This document shows positions 34,514 to 43,562 of a stretch of DNA of 64,000 nucleotides, in pieces. The position numbers and the translations under genes were made by a program. Every line of letters starts with the position of its first letter. Position 1 is the stretch's first letter. Below the pieces are notes generated by a model that was not told the origin of the DNA, searched no databases, and worked only from the letters and a program-made list of their open reading frames with translations. Location of the stretch: NCBI RefSeq assembly GCF_038070315.1, contig NZ_JBBPCC010000031.1:11368-75367 (forward strand). The letters run 5' to 3'. This DNA is from Paenibacillus_G filicis. GTDB lineage: Bacteria > Bacillota > Bacilli > Paenibacillales > NBRC-103111.

Positions 34514-35409
34514 TTATCCTTACGGAACTGATAGCCCTGCTGCACATACTCCAGGCTCTTGTAGACGTCGATCTTGAACCACTTCTCCGACAGCTTAGGC
34601 AGCGTGCCGTCCTTGATCAGCTCCACCGTAGTCTTATCGATCTTCTGGGCCAGCTCGGTCTGATTCTTATTAAACAGCAGGTACACCGGCTCCTTGGAAA
34701 TGATCCCGCCGATCTTCACATTCAGATTCAGCTTCTTCACCGCATCCTCGAAGTGATTGACATTGATAAAGTGGGCGTCGTACCGGCCAGATTCGATCAG
34801 CTTCAGATCCTCCGCCGGCGTCGTCTTCTCCACGTCCTCGATCTTGATTTCCTTGCCTGGGTGCTTCAGGTTGTAGTCCTTCAAGATATAGCGGAAGCCG
34901 GATACCGGCGTCATCGGCACCAGCTTCTTGCCGACCAGATCGTCCAGCGTCTTGATATCATTGCGATCGGGTTTCACCGCGAGTGCCGTGATCGAGTACC
35001 CGAACTCCTGCTGAGGATACAGGTACTTCTTCTCCCGCTCCGGATTCTTGAACCAGAAGTTGGCGGCGAACGCGTACTTGCCGGAATCCGTGCCGATCAG
35101 CTGGCCTTCGTTATCAACGGCCTCGTATTCGAATTTATACTCGGGAAGCTTCTTCTCCAGCTCCTTCAGGTAATCGATAATGAAGCCCGCAGGCTGGTTT
35201 TTATCATCGAGGAAGCTGAACAAAGGTACCGGTACGGTGTTGAGCGCAGCCTTAACTACCTTGGGGGCAGGCTTCGCCACAGGGGCGGAGCCGCCGGTTG
35301 CCGGAGCTGAGGCGCCTCCCGAAGCGGGTGCCGCTTTGCCGCAGCCGGACAGAACGGTGAGCAGCAGCATGGCGAAGGCGAGAATAAGGGGAAAACGTGC
35401 GGTTTTCAT
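34510..35409 (-). CDS. Amino-acid ABC transporter binding lipoprotein
   Basis: 299 residues from the ATG at 35409 (AGGAGGAACC upstream). The lipoprotein signal MKTARFPLILAFAMLLLTVLSGC is followed by an Ala/Pro/Gly-rich tether and a type II (polar amino acid) binding domain (AALNTVPVPLFSFLDDKNQPAGFIIDYLKELEKKLP...). Related TcyJ/TcyK proteins bind cystine and S-methylcysteine. It is cotranscribed with the monooxygenases 13 bases upstream and the permeases downstream. Confidence 0.9.
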   Translation of the reverse strand: MKTARFPLILAFAMLLLTVLSGCGKAAPASGGASAPATGGSAPVAKPAPKVVKAALNTVPVPLFSFLDDKNQPAGFIIDYLKELEKKLPEYKFEYEAVDNEGQLIGTDSGKYAFAANFWFKNPEREKKYLYPQQEFGYSITALAVKPDRNDIKTLDDLVGKKLVPMTPVSGFRYILKDYNLKHPGKEIKIEDVEKTTPAEDLKLIESGRYDAHFINVNHFEDAVKKLNLNVKIGGIISKEPVYLLFNKNQTELAQKIDKTTVELIKDGTLPKLSEKWFKIDVYKSLEYVQQGYQFRKDK

Positions 35410-35422
35410 ATAGAGGTTCCTC

Positions 35423-36805
35423 CTACGAATGTGTAATTGGGATTTGGGCTTGCTCTGGCTGTTCACGCCGCCATCGGTTAACCGGGGGCTTCAGCCCCAG
35501 ATGCTCACGAAGGGTGTGTCCGGTGTATTCGGTGCGATAACGTCCCCGCTGCTGCAGAACAGGCACGACATGGTCGACGAATTCCTCCAGCCCGCGCAAA
35601 TAGTGGGACGGCATAATGTTGAACCCGTCGCAGGCCCCTTGGTCGAGCCACGTCTCCATCAGATCGGCCAACTGCTCCGGCGTACCGGCGAACGTATGAT
35701 GGCCGCCGGCCGAGATCACATGCCGGCTCATCTGCCGGACGGTCAGACCTTCGCGCTGGCCCAGATCCTTGAGCAGCTGGAGGCGGCTTTTCTTGCTGTT
35801 ATTGGCTTCCGCATCGATCTCCCAGTATGGGAACGGTCCGTCCAGCGGATAGGACGACAGGTCGATGTCCAGCGTACCCGCCAGGATGTTGACGGCCGTC
35901 TGTGGGAGCACCAGTTCATTGAAGTACGCTTCCTTCTCCTTGGCCTCCTGCTCCGTTGACCCGATAATGGGGGCGAGTCCCGGCAGGATATGAAGCTGGT
36001 CCGGACGGCGGCCATAGGATTGCACCAGACCCTTCAGATGAGCATAGTACGCCTGGGCCTCGTGCAGATCAACCTGGGCGGTGAAGACGACCTCGGCCTT
36101 CTGAGCCGCGAACTTTAGCCCGCTCCCGGAAGAGCCCGCCTGGAACAGCACCGGATGCCCCTGCACCGGGCGCGGGATATACGAGCTGCCGCGGATGGAG
36201 AAATACGTACCGTGATGATCGATATCATGCACCTTGGCCGGATCGATGTACGGTCCGGAGGTCTGCGCGGATGCTGCGGCATCCTCCTCCAGGCTGTCCC
36301 AGAGCTTCATCGCGACCTCCGCGAATTCATTCGCTCTCTCGTAGCGCAGCGCATGATCCATATGGGCATCCTTGCTGAACTGAGCCGCGATCAGCGGGTC
36401 CTGGGAGGTCACCATATTCCAGCCGGCACGACCCTTGCTCAAATGATCCAGCGTGGCGAACCGGGATGCTGCGTGAAACGGATCATTGTAGGTGGTCGAC
36501 AGCGTGCCCGTCAGACCGATCCGCTCGGTCACAGCTGCCATCACAGACAGCAGCGTCACCGTATCCAGCGTTGGAATCGTCCGCTCTGCGGCTACCTTCC
36601 CCAGATGCTCCCCGATCGCAATCTGCTCCAGGACGAGGATCGTATCGAACCTCCCCCGCTCGGCCAACCTGGCGAAATCCTGGTAGAAGGCGATGTCGAG
36701 CAGCCGGTCGGCCTGGGTTTCGGGATGCCGCCAGCCGCCCATATGCTGGCCTGCATTGAGCATAAACACGCCGAGATGCAGTTGTTTTTTGCCATTCTCA
36801 CTCAT
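35423..36805 (-). CDS. LLM-class flavin monooxygenase (NtaA/SnaA/DszA family)
   Basis: 460 residues, full length for the NtaA/SnaA/DszA group of FMNH2-dependent luciferase-like monooxygenases (LHLGVFMLNAGQHMGGWRHPET..., GRAGWNMVTSQDP). These enzymes use reduced flavin from a partner reductase to cleave C-S or C-N bonds or hydroxylate aromatics. Bacillus YtnJ, in the organosulfur ytm/ytn operon, is a relative. Its start overlaps the paralogous upstream gene by 4 bases. No flavin reductase is visible nearby. The substrate, probably an S-containing compound, is inferred from the cystine-type transporter in the same operon. Confidence 0.9.
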   Translation of the reverse strand: MSENGKKQLHLGVFMLNAGQHMGGWRHPETQADRLLDIAFYQDFARLAERGRFDTILVLEQIAIGEHLGKVAAERTIPTLDTVTLLSVMAAVTERIGLTGTLSTTYNDPFHAASRFATLDHLSKGRAGWNMVTSQDPLIAAQFSKDAHMDHALRYERANEFAEVAMKLWDSLEEDAAASAQTSGPYIDPAKVHDIDHHGTYFSIRGSSYIPRPVQGHPVLFQAGSSGSGLKFAAQKAEVVFTAQVDLHEAQAYYAHLKGLVQSYGRRPDQLHILPGLAPIIGSTEQEAKEKEAYFNELVLPQTAVNILAGTLDIDLSSYPLDGPFPYWEIDAEANNSKKSRLQLLKDLGQREGLTVRQMSRHVISAGGHHTFAGTPEQLADLMETWLDQGACDGFNIMPSHYLRGLEEFVDHVVPVLQQRGRYRTEYTGHTLREHLGLKPPVNRWRREQPEQAQIPITHS

Positions 36806-38103
36806 GCTTGCACACCTCCCGTGCTTCTTCGTCCGCCCGAAGGGTCTGGCAGTCCCAGATGGTCCCGCAGCGTAGTTCCTGTGTAGGCGGTGCGGAACAG
36901 CCCCCTTTGCTGCAGCAAAGGAACGACCTCGCGCGCCACCGCATCCAGTCCATCCGGCAGCAGGGCCGGAAGGAGGTGGAACCCGTCGCTGCCGTACGCG
37001 CTGTACCAGGCCTCCATCCAGTCGGCCAGCTGCTCAGGCGTCCCGATGAACACTTGCGTGCCGGTCAGCTCCAGCGTCCGGGAGCTCAGCTCGCGCAGGC
37101 TAAGCCCTTCGAGGCCGGCTGCCTGGGCTGCCTCCGTCAGGGCAGGCACCGGAGGCGGCGGACCGCCCTGCGGATACTTCGTCAGATCAACCCCAAGACG
37201 GTCAGACAGCAGCGCAATCCCTGCATAAGGATCCGTCAGCTCGCGCAGCTCAGCGGCTTTGTGCAGGGCCTCCTCCACGGTCCCTGCGAGGATCGGGGAC
37301 AAGCTGGTCAGCACCTTACGCTCGTTCGGGAAGCGGCCCTGCCGTGCAGCATTTCTTTTCAGCGCCGCATACTGCGACGCGGCCTCCCCTAGCGAATATG
37401 GCGAGCTGAGGATCAGCTCCGCCTCGGGGTCCGCTCCTGCGCTCAGGCCGAAGCGAACCGGGTGTCCCTGCGGGGGCCTCGGGATGCTTAACGGGCCGCG
37501 GACCTTGAAGTACTTGCCGATATGGCCGATGACATGCACCTTGTCGGAGTCGATATAAAGGCCGCGTTCGCGGTCGGCGATGACCGCCCCTTCCTCCCAG
37601 CTCTCCCACAGACGCGCTGCGACGTCTGTAAATTCCTGCTGCCGCTCCGCGCGCTGCTCCGGCGTCCAGTCCGGGTTGTCGGCATGGCTGCGCCTCGGCT
37701 CGCCATGATCCCCTGTGCTTGGCAGCCAGGCCGTCCGCCCGCCGCTGAGATGGTCCAGCGCCGCCAGCTGCCTCGCCAATGCGAACGGCTCCAGCGCCGT
37801 GGTCGATACAGCCGCGCCGAGTCCGATGCGGCGGGTCACCGACGCCAGCCCGCCGAGCAGCGTCAGCGGCTCCAGCAGCAGTCCTGGCTCCTGTCCGCTC
37901 GCCCGCAACCGCTCGCCGACGAAGGTATGATCGGCGATCAGCAGATCGAAGAGTCCCTGCTCGGCGGTTTGCGCCAGACTGTACAACGTGTCTGGGGTAT
38001 GAAGCCTGCCGGCCCCGGATGCGGGGTGACGCCAGCTCCCCGGATGATAGCCCGCACCCTGTATGGATACGGATAGATGGATGTGACCTGTTCTTTTACC
38101 CAT
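36802..38103 (-). CDS. LLM-class flavin monooxygenase, second paralogue
   Basis: 433 residues of the same family as the downstream gene, starting with HIHLSVSIQGAGYHPGSWRHP and keeping GGRTAWLPSTGDHGEP, the flavin-phosphate region. The motif in the paralogue reads GWNMVTS; here Trp-Leu-Pro-Ser-Thr replaces it, so the two enzymes may differ in substrate. It is the first gene of the five-gene sulfur operon, divergent from the HTH-binding-protein regulator at 38451. The ribosome site is weak (GGAAGGG, 14 bases away). Confidence 0.88.
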   Translation of the reverse strand: MGKRTGHIHLSVSIQGAGYHPGSWRHPASGAGRLHTPDTLYSLAQTAEQGLFDLLIADHTFVGERLRASGQEPGLLLEPLTLLGGLASVTRRIGLGAAVSTTALEPFALARQLAALDHLSGGRTAWLPSTGDHGEPRRSHADNPDWTPEQRAERQQEFTDVAARLWESWEEGAVIADRERGLYIDSDKVHVIGHIGKYFKVRGPLSIPRPPQGHPVRFGLSAGADPEAELILSSPYSLGEAASQYAALKRNAARQGRFPNERKVLTSLSPILAGTVEEALHKAAELRELTDPYAGIALLSDRLGVDLTKYPQGGPPPPVPALTEAAQAAGLEGLSLRELSSRTLELTGTQVFIGTPEQLADWMEAWYSAYGSDGFHLLPALLPDGLDAVAREVVPLLQQRGLFRTAYTGTTLRDHLGLPDPSGGRRSTGGVQA

Positions 38104-38307
38104 GCTGCTCGTTATTCCCTTCCTGATAAGTAGGCCTGATAAGCCTCAGACAGCTGGCGAGGAGAGTGCGGCTGCCATAGCGCTCCTGCCTTTCAAAAAA
38201 ATAAGAGACCAAGAACAACACGGCTGCTTTCCCCGCGGAGCTCTCAGCCTCCGGTTTTCGGGTCGGCTGCTTGCATCAAATTTTCTAAGCAGAAAACGAA
38301 ATAATCA

Positions 38308-38337
38308 TTGAAACAAATGTATTCTTATCTTTATACT
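38308..38337 (+). promoter_or_regulatory. Promoter of the HTH-binding-protein regulator
   Basis: TTGAAA (38308-38313), 18 bases, then TATACT (38332-38337), oriented toward the 38451 gene. I find no gene in the 38104-38450 gap. Confidence 0.55.
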
Positions 38338-38390
38338 AGGAATTAAATTAGCATGCCCTCGCGATCCCGTCAATCAAATGAAGAACATCA

Positions 38391-38423
38391 ACGAATAATG
38401 ACCAACGTTGACGAAAATGACCA
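38391..38423. promoter_or_regulatory. Direct-repeat operator candidate
   Basis: ACGAATAATGACCA (38391-38404) and ACGAAAATGACCA (38411-38423) begin 20 bases apart, about two helical turns, with a CAACGTTG palindrome between them. The position in the divergent gap suits a regulator site. Confidence 0.4.
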
Positions 38424-38450
38424 TAATTTCACAGAGTGGAGGTCACGCAC

Positions 38451-39632
38451 ATGCTCAAAAATCAGCTTAATCTGATTCATATCCGGGAAGTCATGGATGA
38501 ACTGGAGGTCAGCCGCTCGACCATCGACCGCTGGCGTAAGAATAAGCAGCTCCCCAGTGTGAAGATCGGGAAAGAAATCTACTTCGACCGCCATGAGGTG
38601 ACCCGCTGGTACAAAGAGTTCGGCCAGGCTCCGCGCACTCCCCTGCTTCCCGATACCCCGACCCTGACGATCGGCTATACGACCGTGTCCACCCATATGT
38701 GGGGTCCGCTTATCATCAAGGAATTCGGGCTGCTGGAGGAGGAGCTGCGGCGCATTCGCCCGAAGGACCGCATCGATATCCGCTGGCACCGGGCCAAGGA
38801 CGGGATGGAGCTGATCAAGGGCATGCTTGCCGGCCAGATTCAGATTGCGACCTTCGGAGACTATGCCTTGTCCGTCAGCCATATGATCAGCGAGCTGCTG
38901 CCGGGCTTCCATCCGGTGCTCCTGGCTGCGGCGGGGAAATCTTCGGACGGCGATGGATTCGGTCTCGTCGTTCCGGCCGACCTGACGCTCTCGAGCGTAT
39001 CGGAGCTGGCCACGCTCCCCATCGCGACCACCTTCCGCACCAATGCCGATTACCGCTTGAAGAAGCTGCTGGAATCGCACAGCCTCCCCGAGCTGAATAT
39101 CATCCACCGCTCTATCGAGGAAAGCATGGAGAGTCTGCGCCAAGGCCGGCTGAGCGCCTCGATCATGTGGGAGCCTTTCCTCAGTCTCGTCCAACACCAG
39201 AAGATCGGAAAGTCCGTCTTTAACCGGGAGCTGGGTCTGGGCTTCATCGCCTCTGTAGCGGCCGACGAGCATTGGGTACGGGAGCATGAAGACCTGACCA
39301 TCGCTTACCTGAAGGCGCATCTGCGCGCCGGCAAGCTGATCCGGGAGCAGCCGGCCCGGGCAGCCGAGGTATGCTCCAGGGAAACTGAGCTTCCGCTGGA
39401 CGTAACCAGCCGCTCCATCTCCAGAATCCGCTGGGATGCGGCTCTGTACACCCGCGACCTGGAGCTGCTGAACGGCTTCGATCCGGCCAAGAGCTTCAGC
39501 CAGGCCATGCTCCCCCATCCGGAAATCCCCTATACGACCAAATACCTCCGCATTGCCGCGCAGGAGCTCAGGCTCCCCGTTCTGCCCAAGGCTCCGATCG
39601 ACGGCCCGTGGCATCGGGATATCTATTATTGA
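38451..39632 (+). CDS. One-component regulator: helix-turn-helix fused to SsuA/NMT1-type binding domain
   Basis: 393 residues from the ATG at 38451 (TGGAGG upstream). The N-terminal 60 residues form an excisionase/MerR-like winged helix (IREVMDELEVSRSTIDRWRKNKQLPSVKIGKEIYFDRHEVTRWY). The remainder (about 70-385) is a SsuA/TauA/NMT1-like periplasmic-binding domain (TIGYTTVSTHMWGPLIIKEFG; MLAGQIQIATFGDYA), but there is no signal peptide or lipobox, so it must be cytosolic. It probably senses a sulfonate, thiamine-precursor-like or other organosulfur ligand and controls the divergent monooxygenase-transporter operon. Both domains are clear; the ligand is inference. Confidence 0.85.
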   Translation: MLKNQLNLIHIREVMDELEVSRSTIDRWRKNKQLPSVKIGKEIYFDRHEVTRWYKEFGQAPRTPLLPDTPTLTIGYTTVSTHMWGPLIIKEFGLLEEELRRIRPKDRIDIRWHRAKDGMELIKGMLAGQIQIATFGDYALSVSHMISELLPGFHPVLLAAAGKSSDGDGFGLVVPADLTLSSVSELATLPIATTFRTNADYRLKKLLESHSLPELNIIHRSIEESMESLRQGRLSASIMWEPFLSLVQHQKIGKSVFNRELGLGFIASVAADEHWVREHEDLTIAYLKAHLRAGKLIREQPARAAEVCSRETELPLDVTSRSISRIRWDAALYTRDLELLNGFDPAKSFSQAMLPHPEIPYTTKYLRIAAQELRLPVLPKAPIDGPWHRDIYY

Positions 39633-39652
39633 AGTATCTGCGGGAAGAACAA

Positions 39653-39680
39653 ACAGACCTTCACGGCTGTGAAGGTCTGT
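39653..39680. terminator. Terminator between convergent genes
   Basis: Perfect 12-bp stem ACAGACCTTCAC/GTGAAGGTCTGT with a 4-base loop. A near copy occurs at 43780-43811. Confidence 0.85.
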
Positions 39681-39720
39681 CCTTTATGCCACCCTTACCT
39701 AGACCGCAGGGGCACCCGAT

Positions 39721-40674
39721 TTACTTGCCGAACAAGCGGCTCAGATCGTCCATCATAGACCCCGCCGCATGCGGGCCGTAGCCGCCGAACCAGGAGTCCG
39801 AGGCCACCTCATAGACCTGAGCGCCGCGGACAGCCTTCAGGTTTTTCCAGATCGCCAGATCCTGCAGTCCATTGAACAGCTCCTTATTATCCTTGATCAG
39901 CAGAATGTAATCCGGATTGATCTGCGGCAGCTTCTCTGCCGATAAGATCTCGTAATGGTTGTCTTTGCTCGTGACAGGGAACACGTCCGGGCGCTTGAAG
40001 CCGAACTCATCATAAAGCCAGCTATAGTCGGCGTCCCCGTAGTAACGGATATCGTTGCGAATACGCAGCACCATCAGCGTTTTGCCTTTGGCCTGCTCAG
40101 CCACCTTCGCGATAGCCTGCTTCTTCTTGGCCTGGAATGCAGCGATAACCTCCTCGGCCTTGTCCTGCTTGCCGAAGGCTTTGCCTGTCGCCCGGAGTGC
40201 TTCTTCCCAGCTCGAAGCGGCGTATCCATTCTCCAGCATCGCGGTTGGCGCAATCTTGGCATATTTCTCATAGATCGCGGCACTGTTGGTATCGGTGATG
40301 ATCAGATCAGGAGCCAGCGACAGCAGCTTCTCAATCTGTACCTTGCCTTGCTCTCCAATAATCTCGACCTGCCCGAGATGCGGCTTCAGGTAGAGAGGGA
40401 AGTCCTCATTCTGAGACTTGACCGTCAACTTGGGCGTCATGCCGAGTGCGATCATGTGGTCGGTCAAATAGGTCACTGTTGTTGCGATATTCGCGGGCGT
40501 TTTCTCCAGCGTCTGGGTTCCCTTCGTATCCGTAAACTGAAAGGCCGGCTTCTGCTCCGCAGCTTCCTTCTTGGCTTCAGAATCCGGGCTTCCGGTCTGG
40601 CTGCAGGCAGCCAGCAGCAAGGTGGTCAACAGGGTCAGCGCCGTCGCGCCGATCCAGCGTTTTCTTGAGTTCAT
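39721..40674 (-). CDS. Iron-siderophore ABC transporter binding lipoprotein
   Basis: 317 residues from the ATG at 40674 (AAAGGGGA, 9 bases upstream). The lipoprotein signal (ALTLLTTLLLAACSQ) is followed by a class III binding domain (LTDHMIALGMTPKL; LLSLAPDLIITDTNSAAIYEKYAKIAPTAM). It should bind a ferric siderophore or haem-like ligand outside the cell. The gene start lies inside the 3' end of the upstream hydrolase gene, a 98-base out-of-frame overlap. No permease or ATPase is near. The upstream Btr-like regulator is its probable activator. Confidence 0.9.
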   Translation of the reverse strand: MNSRKRWIGATALTLLTTLLLAACSQTGSPDSEAKKEAAEQKPAFQFTDTKGTQTLEKTPANIATTVTYLTDHMIALGMTPKLTVKSQNEDFPLYLKPHLGQVEIIGEQGKVQIEKLLSLAPDLIITDTNSAAIYEKYAKIAPTAMLENGYAASSWEEALRATGKAFGKQDKAEEVIAAFQAKKKQAIAKVAEQAKGKTLMVLRIRNDIRYYGDADYSWLYDEFGFKRPDVFPVTSKDNHYEILSAEKLPQINPDYILLIKDNKELFNGLQDLAIWKNLKAVRGAQVYEVASDSWFGGYGPHAAGSMMDDLSRLFGK

Positions 40675-41890
40675 TGAATAGGTCCCCTTTGTCATGAAGT
40701 TGATTTTCTGTGGTGTCGGCTGTGGGTATTCCGAGCGCTTGAAGCGGTGTACTGACGGTCAGACCTCGCGCGTCAGTCAGACTTACGTAGAAGCTTCCCT
40801 CCGCCTGCGGCTTTCGGAAGACCACTACGCTCTGCCCCTCGTCCATCCAGGCCTCCTCCGCTTCCCAGCGAAGCTCCCGCCAGTTCGCCCGGTCCTCGCT
40901 CCAGTACAGCTTGGCGCTGACCACAGGGAAGCAAGAGCTGTAATGCGCTATAAGCCGGTCGGCTTCGTGTACTACGGGTTCCAGCTTGGCAAGCGGCGAT
41001 CCCGAGCGGGTAACCGAGTCGGCGAACGCGTAAATTTCTTCGGGTGCCCAGCCGTCAGCATGCGAATGTCCGAGCCCCTGGCGGATACTCAGCACACTGG
41101 ACGCCTGAGTCTGCTTCTGCAGCTCATACGAGCGGGTGAAAATGCTCAATGGGAAATGCGTATCGTTACTCCCATTCACCCACAGCATTGGAACCCGGCT
41201 GCCTGCCAGATACGTCGACGGATCCCACAGTCTCCGCAGCTTGCTGGCCTCTGCCTCCGGCATCGCCGCCATCGCCTCGCCGTATAGCGTGCCCCGCTCG
41301 TACAGGTATCCGCAGCCGTACACAGGCACAGCAAAGCAGAGCCTGCTGTCGATCCCGGCGACCAGACTCGTAATAATACCTCCCCAGGAAATTCCCGTTA
41401 CCCCTATGCGTGCCTGATCGACCTGAGGCAAAGTACGGAGAAAAGAATGCGCAAGCATCACATCTGCCGCCGCATGGTACATCCACTGATCTTCTACGGG
41501 GAGGGCGTAATCCCCGAACACTCCCTGTTTCTCGGGCCCGCTCCAGGGATGAGAGCGCAGCTCCGGCGTGCAGCCGTTCTGCACAGGTATATGGCCTTCC
41601 AAATCCATCGCGATCGCGGCATACCCGCGATGGACCCATAGATCCACCCACTCGCAGAAAGCCGTACCCGCTCCTCCGTGCACAAGCACAACGGCCGGAA
41701 CCTTGACGCCCGGTTCGGCCGATGGAACGCCCCAGTAGGCGAACACGCGGGTTTCCCGCCCCTGATAAGGAAGCCCCTGGTACCAGCAGGCTTGGATGCC
41801 TGTTACCTCGCAAGACAGCTCCGGCAGCGGATAGACGGCCGGGGCCGTAGTTAACTGCCCCCAGTTCCATGGCGCCTCACGGGCAAACAT
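40577..41890 (-). CDS. Alpha/beta hydrolase (dienelactone/acetylxylan esterase type)
   Basis: 437 residues in the reading shown. The alpha/beta-hydrolase core has an oxyanion segment VLVHGGAGTAF, a nucleophile elbow GVTGISWGG (Ser) and the catalytic His likely in GLGHSHADGW. It has no signal peptide and should be cytosolic. Sitting between a siderophore-binding lipoprotein and a Btr-like regulator, it may cleave imported siderophore, but it is not close to known trilactone hydrolases. The last ~35 codons run out of frame through the signal-peptide region of the next gene; the natural end may have been lost by a frameshift. A Fur box precedes it. Confidence 0.82.
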   Translation of the reverse strand: MFAREAPWNWGQLTTAPAVYPLPELSCEVTGIQACWYQGLPYQGRETRVFAYWGVPSAEPGVKVPAVVLVHGGAGTAFCEWVDLWVHRGYAAIAMDLEGHIPVQNGCTPELRSHPWSGPEKQGVFGDYALPVEDQWMYHAAADVMLAHSFLRTLPQVDQARIGVTGISWGGIITSLVAGIDSRLCFAVPVYGCGYLYERGTLYGEAMAAMPEAEASKLRRLWDPSTYLAGSRVPMLWVNGSNDTHFPLSIFTRSYELQKQTQASSVLSIRQGLGHSHADGWAPEEIYAFADSVTRSGSPLAKLEPVVHEADRLIAHYSSCFPVVSAKLYWSEDRANWRELRWEAEEAWMDEGQSVVVFRKPQAEGSFYVSLTDARGLTVSTPLQALGIPTADTTENQLHDKGDLFNELKKTLDRRDGADPVDHLAAGCLQPDRKPGF

Positions 41891-41913
41891 AACGATTCAC
41901 TTCGCTTTTATTT

Positions 41914-41932
41914 GATAATAATTTTCATTCTC
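41914..41932. promoter_or_regulatory. Fur box (imperfect)
   Basis: GATAATAATTTTCATTCTC agrees with the 19-base Fur consensus at 15 positions. It lies 24 bases upstream of the hydrolase start. Confidence 0.65.
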
Positions 41933-41999
41933 ATTCATATAGTAGCATCTGCCCCCTCCACTGAACATGGACAACAAGACGGGGGCGGATGGACAATGG

Positions 42000-43562
42000 T
42001 TAGATCAACAGGGACGACAGATGGCTAAGCGCCTTCTCATGCGACCAGGCGGAGTATTCGAACAGCTTCTCCGTTCCGATCGGATAAACTCTCCCCTGTC
42101 TCACCGCCTCCAGGCGGCTCCACGGCTCGGTAAGCTGCAGCATCTGCCAAGCCTTCGCAGCTTGAGGCGTCGGATCGATCATAATCACCAGCAAATCCGC
42201 ATCGTAGCCGAATAGCTCTTCCCGCGTGACCGTCTCGTAAACTTCAATCTTCCTCAGCCCATGAGCGGAGGCCATCCGCAGATCTCTATAGAGGACGGCG
42301 CCTGCATTGCGCTCTCCGTAAATGCGGAACTCCCTGTCCATAATGCGCCAGATGTGCACCGTAGCTCCGCCTACGCTTCCCCTCAACTGACGCCAGGCAG
42401 CTTCTGCTTTGCGGTCATACGCGTCCAGCCAGGCTGACGCCTCCGCATCCCGCCCGGCAGCTTGCGCGATCTGCCGAAGCTGGCTGCGCCAATCCCCGCC
42501 GAGCCATCCGATCGGCACAGTCGGGGCGATACTGACCAGCTCCGCTCTAGCCTGCTCGGGGAGACAATCCGTGCAGAAAATCAGCTCGGGCGCTGCCTGC
42601 TCCAGCATCCGCAGATTCTGTTCCCAGAGGGCCCCCTGACCGTCCTCTGAAGCATGCAGCCGAAGCATCGACCCGTACAACGCATGATGGGGGTAGAGCG
42701 CCGCGGCTTGCGGCATCAGCCGCAGTGCCAGCAGATTGCCGGACAGCGGCTCCGACACACTCGCGATCCGGCAGCTCCGGCTGCGGATGTACGCCGTCGG
42801 CGACAATCCCTTCTTCTGCTTAAACCGGCGGCTGAAATAAAATTCGTCCTCAAAGCCGACTCTTGCTGCAGTCTCCTTCACCCCTCCGTTCAGGAGAAGC
42901 AGCTCCTCAGCCCGTTCGAGCCGCAGCCTTAGGATATAGTCTGACGGACTCTCTCCCTTGTACCGCTGGAAGGCTGCGCTGAAATAGCCGGGACTGAGGC
43001 CCGCCAAGCGGGCCAGCTCCTCCCGTGACAGCTCCTGCTCCAGATGCCGCTCCATGTAGCAGGCGACACGATCTACAGCCGCTTCGGTCGTTTCTTCCGG
43101 CTCCACCCGGCCCCCTGTCTGATCCAGCAGACCCATCAGCCGATAGAGCGCAGCATGCGCCAGGAAACGGTCCTGCTTCGCCGACAATTCCTCCCAGCAG
43201 CGGAGCACGGATGCGAAGTCGGGCACAAGCATCCTTACTTCCGTGGTTCCAGGAGTCCGCTCATACCGGTTAGGCTCCGTCTCGGCATACGTCCCGAAGC
43301 GGACGAGACCCGCCTTCACCGGGCCGCGCTCTGCCCGCATCCTGCAGATCTGCTCCGCGGGCAGCAGCCATACTTCTCCGCAGCTCAGGACGTGAGCGTC
43401 CTGGCCGACGTTCAGCAGGCCGGCTCCTTCCAGGCCGATAAGGGCAACCTCTCCGCCGCCGGGAACTTGAATCTGCTGACCGTTTACGGGGAGCTCTAGC
43501 GTATAAGCCTCCTCCAGCTTGTACAAGTGAGAGGAGAAGCCTGCACAGGTGCTTGGTTCCAT
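42000..43562 (-). CDS. AraC-type regulator fused to a siderophore-binding domain (second)
   Basis: 520 residues from the ATG at 43562 (GGCGGA, 10 bases upstream). It has a cupin-like N-domain (about 20-125), an AraC double helix-turn-helix (about 170-265: LARLAGLSPGYFSAAFQRYKGESPSDYI; VKETAARVGFEDEFYFSRRFKQKKGLSPTAYI) and a cytosolic class III binding domain (about 280-520). By analogy with Btr it senses an imported ferric siderophore and activates the adjacent hydrolase and lipoprotein genes downstream on the same strand, with Fur giving iron repression. Confidence 0.88.
   Translation of the reverse strand: MEPSTCAGFSSHLYKLEEAYTLELPVNGQQIQVPGGGEVALIGLEGAGLLNVGQDAHVLSCGEVWLLPAEQICRMRAERGPVKAGLVRFGTYAETEPNRYERTPGTTEVRMLVPDFASVLRCWEELSAKQDRFLAHAALYRLMGLLDQTGGRVEPEETTEAAVDRVACYMERHLEQELSREELARLAGLSPGYFSAAFQRYKGESPSDYILRLRLERAEELLLLNGGVKETAARVGFEDEFYFSRRFKQKKGLSPTAYIRSRSCRIASVSEPLSGNLLALRLMPQAAALYPHHALYGSMLRLHASEDGQGALWEQNLRMLEQAAPELIFCTDCLPEQARAELVSIAPTVPIGWLGGDWRSQLRQIAQAAGRDAEASAWLDAYDRKAEAAWRQLRGSVGGATVHIWRIMDREFRIYGERNAGAVLYRDLRMASAHGLRKIEVYETVTREELFGYDADLLVIMIDPTPQAAKAWQMLQLTEPWSRLEAVRQGRVYPIGTEKLFEYSAWSHEKALSHLSSLLI

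Noticed and set aside
38104..38450. Possible SAM (S-box) riboswitch upstream of the organosulfur operon
   Set aside because: The conserved S-box start and core are absent on the minus strand.
38388..39614. 408-codon open frame on the - strand opposite the HTH-binding-protein gene
   Set aside because: It is antisense to a protein with two clear domains; the translated sequence has no recognisable motif.
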